A DNA stretch of 8,933 nucleotides from Armatimonadota bacterium. GTDB taxonomy: Bacteria > Armatimonadota > Zipacnadia > Zipacnadales > FEN-943. Of this stretch, positions 5,945-8,933 are shown one piece after another. Both the position numbers and the translations under genes were made by a program. The stretch's first letter is position 1. Each line of letters starts with the position of its first letter. The DNA lies in contig JANZZA010000673.1 in the NCBI GenBank assembly GCA_026419655.1, forward strand, positions 1-8,933, read 5' to 3'. The notes under the pieces were generated by a model. It did not search any database. It saw only the letters and a program-made list of their open reading frames with translations, and was not told the DNA's origin.

Positions 5945-8248
5945 CTAGCGGTGGACTGTGCGATTGATTACCTCGGTCTGCTCTTCTGGCGACAGGTCAA
6001 CAAACCGCGCGCTGAAGCCGGCGACCTTCACCAGGAGATGAGGAAAGCGGTGTGGCTCGCGCTGCGCCTCAAGCAGCGTCTCGCGGTCCACCATGCTCAC
6101 CTGCATCGCCATCACGCCTAGATCCACGAAAGCCTTCAGGAAGGCTGCAAATTTGGCTCTACCGCTGGGCGTTGTCAGCGCCGCGGGGTCGAAAGTAAGG
6201 TCAACCACAGAGCCGTTAGGGAAGCAGGTAAAGTCAATGGCGCTGAGAGACCGGAGCACTCCTGTCGGGCCATTGCGGTCGGTGCCCCAGGCCGGGTCGA
6301 GATTGCGGGTGTAGGGCTGACCGGCAAGGCGTCCATCGGCCCCCGCCCCGACAAACTTGCCCAGATGCAGATTGGCAACAAAGGAATACAGCGCTAGCTG
6401 CCAGCGCCCGCCCCGTGGATTGGTGCGATAGTGAAAGGCCCTGTATAGCTCCTCGGTCACCCAGCGGGCGTGGCGGTCAACGGTCTCATCGCCGTTGCCC
6501 CATTTCGGCGCCCTCAGAAGGCGCCGCCGCAGGTCCTCGGCGCCCGAGAAGTTCGACCGCAGCGCTTCCACCAGCTCCCCCATTGTGGCGGCGCCGTCCT
6601 CAAACACACACCGCTCGATGGCCGCCAGGGAATTAACCACGTTCGGCAGGCCTGAGACTATGCATCCGGTGAGATTGTAGTGCGCGCCCCCGGCACATAC
6701 GTCAACCCCGCGCGCAATGCAGTCGTCTATGAAGAGCGACATCATGGGATAGCGCCGGTTTTCGCAATGGGACTGGTCCACGCTATTGACCAGCTCCACC
6801 AGGCGGTCGGCCACATAGCCAAGCTGCGCAAGGAATGCTCGCCGCACATCTTCCATGGACCGCATCTGGTCAGGCGGCGGCGTCGCCAGCCCAAGCTGCT
6901 GACCTGCAAGCAGCGACCGGCCCTCATTTAGCGCCATCTCCAGCACCAGGGGCAGATTCAGGTAGCTCGCGTTGGGGTGGAACGCTTCGCGCCCCGGAAC
7001 GGTGTTCTCGTAGCAACACGAGCATATATAGTCCCGCGCATCCTCCAGCGACCGGCCATGCTTGATCATCGCCGGCACCAGGACCTCGTCGTTGACTATG
7101 GGAAAACCCAGGCCGCCGATGACATAGTTTGCGGCCAGCTCCCAGTAGCGCTCCGGGGCCTCCCGGTGCAGCCGCACTGAAAGATACGGTGCCGGCATGG
7201 CTATGCGCAGCGACGCCTCCATTATCAGCTCCGTCAGCTCATTGGACGCATCCACGCCAGCCGGCGTCACTCCGCCGAGACTCCCGTGGCTCCCGGGCGT
7301 GGCAGGCTGATGCCAGGTGTAGTAGTCCACGTGGCGGAAATTCAGCAGGAAAATCTCCAGCAGCTCCAGGGCCTGGGCACGGGTCAGCACGCCCCGCTCT
7401 ATATCTCGCCGGTAATACGGCAGCAGGTACTGGTCGGGCCTGCCCAGCCCAAGGCCGCCGCCTGGACAGCAGCCGCCCATCTCAACCGTCACCAGGATGT
7501 ACCCCAGCCAGTAGGCCTGCAGGGCCTGGCGGAAGGTCTGCGCCGGAAACTCCGGCACCACGCTCAGCACCTCAGCACTCTCCCGCAGGTCGGCCGCCCA
7601 GGCCTCATCATCGGTCTGCTCGGCAAGCGCCAGGGTCGCTTCGCGATACCGCCGCGCGTAGGTGAGAATGTTGTCGCAGGAGATTAGCGCGGCCTGATAA
7701 AAGGCACGCCTGGGAGGGTCGTCGGCGCCGGAGCGCCCGAGCGCAGCCAGTCGCTCTTCAATCCTCGCACGGATACCGGTTACCCCCTGGCTGAGGATGT
7801 CGTCCAGGCCCGGGGTGATATGACCCTCGAAGCAAGCCGCGATATATACCCCGGCGTCGCGCAGCCTCCCGCAGGCCTCGGTGGGAGGCGTCTGGCCCAC
7901 CCTGCTATGCCGGTCGGCCTGCAGCGCCGGAAGCATCAGGTTGAAAAGAAACGGGTCCTCACCGCCCACCAGGAGCGCGTCGCGCTCCAGCGTCACCGGC
8001 GCGTGCTCCACGACGTGCTTCATCGCCAGTGCCCGCGACATGGCAGGGTCCTGGTCTTCATAGCGCAACAGGATTTCTTTCGCTTTTTCGGCAATGCGTG
8101 TGTACTCCGGCGGCTCGGTCCGCTGTTCATAGCCCATGGCAAACCGCTGCTCGCGCAGCCGAGCAGACCGCGGCGTACTGCAGTCAGGGGCTGACCCTGG
8201 AACGCGGGTGTAAAAATCGCACGCCTGTGAAACGCTGGTGTGGGCCAA
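5945..8248 (-). CDS. Glycyl radical enzyme, pyruvate formate-lyase/dehydratase superfamily
   Basis: About 767 residues from the TTG at 8248, near the 780-850 usual for the family. These cytoplasmic, oxygen-sensitive enzymes use a backbone glycyl radical to form a thiyl radical that acts on the substrate. Seen: GRPDQYLLPYY (269-279); the active-site loop ICSCCYENTVPG with Cys411-Cys412-Tyr413-Glu414; NPRGGRWQ (610-617); GADGRLAG (636-643); GPTGVLRSLSAIDF; and the C-terminal radical loop LLVKVAGFSARFVDLSPE with Gly744. The usual loop is RVAGY or RVSGY; here Lys741 replaces Arg and Phe745 replaces Tyr. The Cys-x-Glu triad resembles diol and amine-lyase members, while the Cys-Cys pair recalls pyruvate formate-lyase, so the substrate cannot be assigned. 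No radical-SAM activase is in the window. Start: TTG 8248 has GGGAG nine bases upstream. The frame is open to another TTG at 8299. ATG 8137 would remove the TPRSARLREQ stretch, which resembles the normal family N-terminus. Confidence 0.9.
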   Translation of the reverse strand: MAHTSVSQACDFYTRVPGSAPDCSTPRSARLREQRFAMGYEQRTEPPEYTRIAEKAKEILLRYEDQDPAMSRALAMKHVVEHAPVTLERDALLVGGEDPFLFNLMLPALQADRHSRVGQTPPTEACGRLRDAGVYIAACFEGHITPGLDDILSQGVTGIRARIEERLAALGRSGADDPPRRAFYQAALISCDNILTYARRYREATLALAEQTDDEAWAADLRESAEVLSVVPEFPAQTFRQALQAYWLGYILVTVEMGGCCPGGGLGLGRPDQYLLPYYRRDIERGVLTRAQALELLEIFLLNFRHVDYYTWHQPATPGSHGSLGGVTPAGVDASNELTELIMEASLRIAMPAPYLSVRLHREAPERYWELAANYVIGGLGFPIVNDEVLVPAMIKHGRSLEDARDYICSCCYENTVPGREAFHPNASYLNLPLVLEMALNEGRSLLAGQQLGLATPPPDQMRSMEDVRRAFLAQLGYVADRLVELVNSVDQSHCENRRYPMMSLFIDDCIARGVDVCAGGAHYNLTGCIVSGLPNVVNSLAAIERCVFEDGAATMGELVEALRSNFSGAEDLRRRLLRAPKWGNGDETVDRHARWVTEELYRAFHYRTNPRGGRWQLALYSFVANLHLGKFVGAGADGRLAGQPYTRNLDPAWGTDRNGPTGVLRSLSAIDFTCFPNGSVVDLTFDPAALTTPSGRAKFAAFLKAFVDLGVMAMQVSMVDRETLLEAQREPHRFPHLLVKVAGFSARFVDLSPEEQTEVINRTVHR

Positions 8249-8257
8249 GGCACTCGT

Positions 8258-8262
8258 CTCCC
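8258..8262 (-). promoter_or_regulatory. Putative ribosome binding site for the TTG start of the glycyl radical enzyme
   Basis: GGGAG on the minus strand precedes TTG 8248 by nine bases. The in-frame TTG at 8299 has only a weak AAAGG, and the ATG at 8137 has no clear site. This favours 8248, but all three starts remain possible. Confidence 0.4.
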
Positions 8263-8431
8263 ATGACGTGGTATTCGCGCTAAAGACAGTCCCCTCCAAA
8301 GCCGCAGGCCTTTGTGTGCTCCTGTTTAGTCACGAAGTAATTCAGGCTGCCCTTCCGAGCGCGGCGGGCCCGAATAATCCTACGTCCTCCCACCAGTACC
8401 AGCAACCCCTTTTCAGAGGGGGCCCTCTAGG

Positions 8432-8755
8432 GCAGGGGGAACCCCCCTTTGGGCAAAAAGCGGGGTTCCCCCTGCACCCCCTCCCCGTAAATGCTCATAC
8501 TCCCTGGCGGATGTGCACAAACACCAGACCCGCGGAGGACAGAGGGGCCATGGCGGTGGGGGGCATATCTTTGGGTGGGCCGGATTTTTCGGCGCGCCAG
8601 TGAGACGGCTGCCCGGCGAAACCTCTCGGCGCCCCGCTGTCACTGGCAGGCGGGTTGGAGGACTCTCTCGCGCCGAAAAATCCGGCCCGCTCACAGCCTG
8701 AAAAAGTTTGGGAAGGGGGTCTGGGGGGCAACCCTTTTCAAAGGGTTCCCCCCAG
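8432..8755 (+). repeat. Composite palindromic element, copy C (full length)
   Basis: This 324-bp element has the same layout and orientation as copy A. The left hairpin is 8433-8474, with the same 13-bp arms and identical 16-base loop, extended by one G-C pair. Then come the tail ACCCCCTCCCCGTAAATGCTC (8476-8496), the central inverted repeat with 20-bp arms at 8577-8596 and 8669-8688, and the right hairpin at 8721-8755 with its AAAAAGTTTGGGAAGGGGG shoulder (8701-8719). The linkers between structured parts differ from copy A, but the overall length is almost the same. Five bases (AAAAG) separate it from copy D. Confidence 0.85.
8577..8688. repeat. Central 20-bp inverted repeat of copy C
   Basis: GGGCCGGATTTTTCGGCGCG (8577-8596) pairs perfectly with 8669-8688. 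The 72-base interior is unrelated in sequence to that of copy A but contains its own small stem, CCAGTGA with TCACTGG. Confidence 0.85.
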
Positions 8756-8760
8756 AAAAG

Positions 8761-8933
8761 GCAGGGGGAACCCCCCTTTGGGCAAAAAGCGGGGTTCCCC
8801 CTGCACCCCCTCCCCGTAAATGCTCGTGCTCCCTGGCGGACATGCACAAACACCAGACCCGCGGAGGACAGGGGGCCATGGCGGTGGTGGGCATATCTTT
8901 GGGTGGGCCGGATTTTTCGGCGCGCCAGTGAGA
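8761..8933 (+). repeat. Composite palindromic element, copy D (cut off by the contig end)
   Basis: The left half of a further element in direct tandem with copy C, with a period of about 328-329 bases. The left hairpin is 8762-8803 and its tail and linker are nearly identical to those of copy C, with a few substitutions and one single-base indel. The sequence stops just after the first central arm (GGGCCGGATTTTTCGGCGCG) at CCAGTGAGA. The near identity of C and D contrasts with the divergent linker of A and suggests a recent duplication. Confidence 0.85.

Larger units (their letters stand above)
8300..8933. other. Non-coding region upstream of the glycyl radical enzyme, mostly repeats
   Basis: Bases 8300-8431 should hold the promoter of the glycyl radical enzyme gene, but no convincing -35/-10 pair stands out. 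From 8432 to the contig end the sequence is two tandem copies (C and D) of the palindromic element. Open frames of up to 146 codons in both directions are translations of these repeats, and I do not consider them genes. Confidence 0.7.

Noticed and set aside
6020..8248. Assigning the glycyl radical enzyme as pyruvate formate-lyase itself
   Set aside because: The Cys-Cys pair alone suggests it, but the following Glu and the dehydratase-like surroundings do not fit, so only the superfamily is called.
8413..8931. Open frames of up to 146 codons on both strands at the right end
   Set aside because: They lie inside repeat copies C and D. The translated peptides repeat because the DNA repeats, and no ribosome site or family motif supports them.
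8432..8933. Possible CRISPR array because of repeated palindromic units
   Set aside because: The repeat period is about 328-329 bases with long conserved linkers, the units are not 23-50 bases with unique spacers, and no cas gene is present.

Overview
The window looks like a complete or nearly complete metagenomic contig from a GC-rich, uncultured bacterium. The best lineage clue is the prepilin-like protein at 1673-2293. Its start (a FTLIELLVVIAIIAILAAIL core, then PVF-RAREKAR, then SCLSNLKQ) and its H-X9-DG motif are typical of Armatimonadota; Planctomycetes and related phyla carry relatives. The first 19 bases are the Tn5/Nextera mosaic end, a library artefact, so genomic sequence starts at base 20. 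The right end breaks off inside a tandem repeat.

All four genes lie on the minus strand. From right to left they are: a divergent glycyl radical enzyme of the pyruvate formate-lyase/dehydratase superfamily (5945 to about 8248); a secreted DUF5703/GH95-like carbohydrate-active protein with a LamG-type module nested inside it (2877-5804); a type IV prepilin-like H-X9-DG protein with its own promoter (1673-2293); and a 3'-truncated cytochrome c maturation protein, CcmF (20-1527).

The spaces between genes hold a family of composite palindromic elements. There are two full copies of about 323 bp (2536-2857, 8432-8755), one copy cut off by the contig end (8761-8933), and one solo terminal hairpin (5857-5911). 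Each full copy has an outer hairpin at either end and a 20-bp inverted repeat in the middle. Paired base changes between copies keep the stems intact, so structure rather than protein coding appears to be conserved.

Functionally, the glycyl radical enzyme and the secreted hydrolase-like protein are adjacent, co-oriented and 140 bp apart. This suggests, without proving it, a small carbohydrate-use locus: export and trimming of a polysaccharide by one product, and radical chemistry on a product by the other. CcmF points to c-type cytochromes. No activating enzyme, transporter or regulator for the locus is visible. The most unusual items are the element family, the Cys-Cys-x-Glu active-site signature of the radical enzyme, and the apparently permuted LamG insert in the hydrolase.
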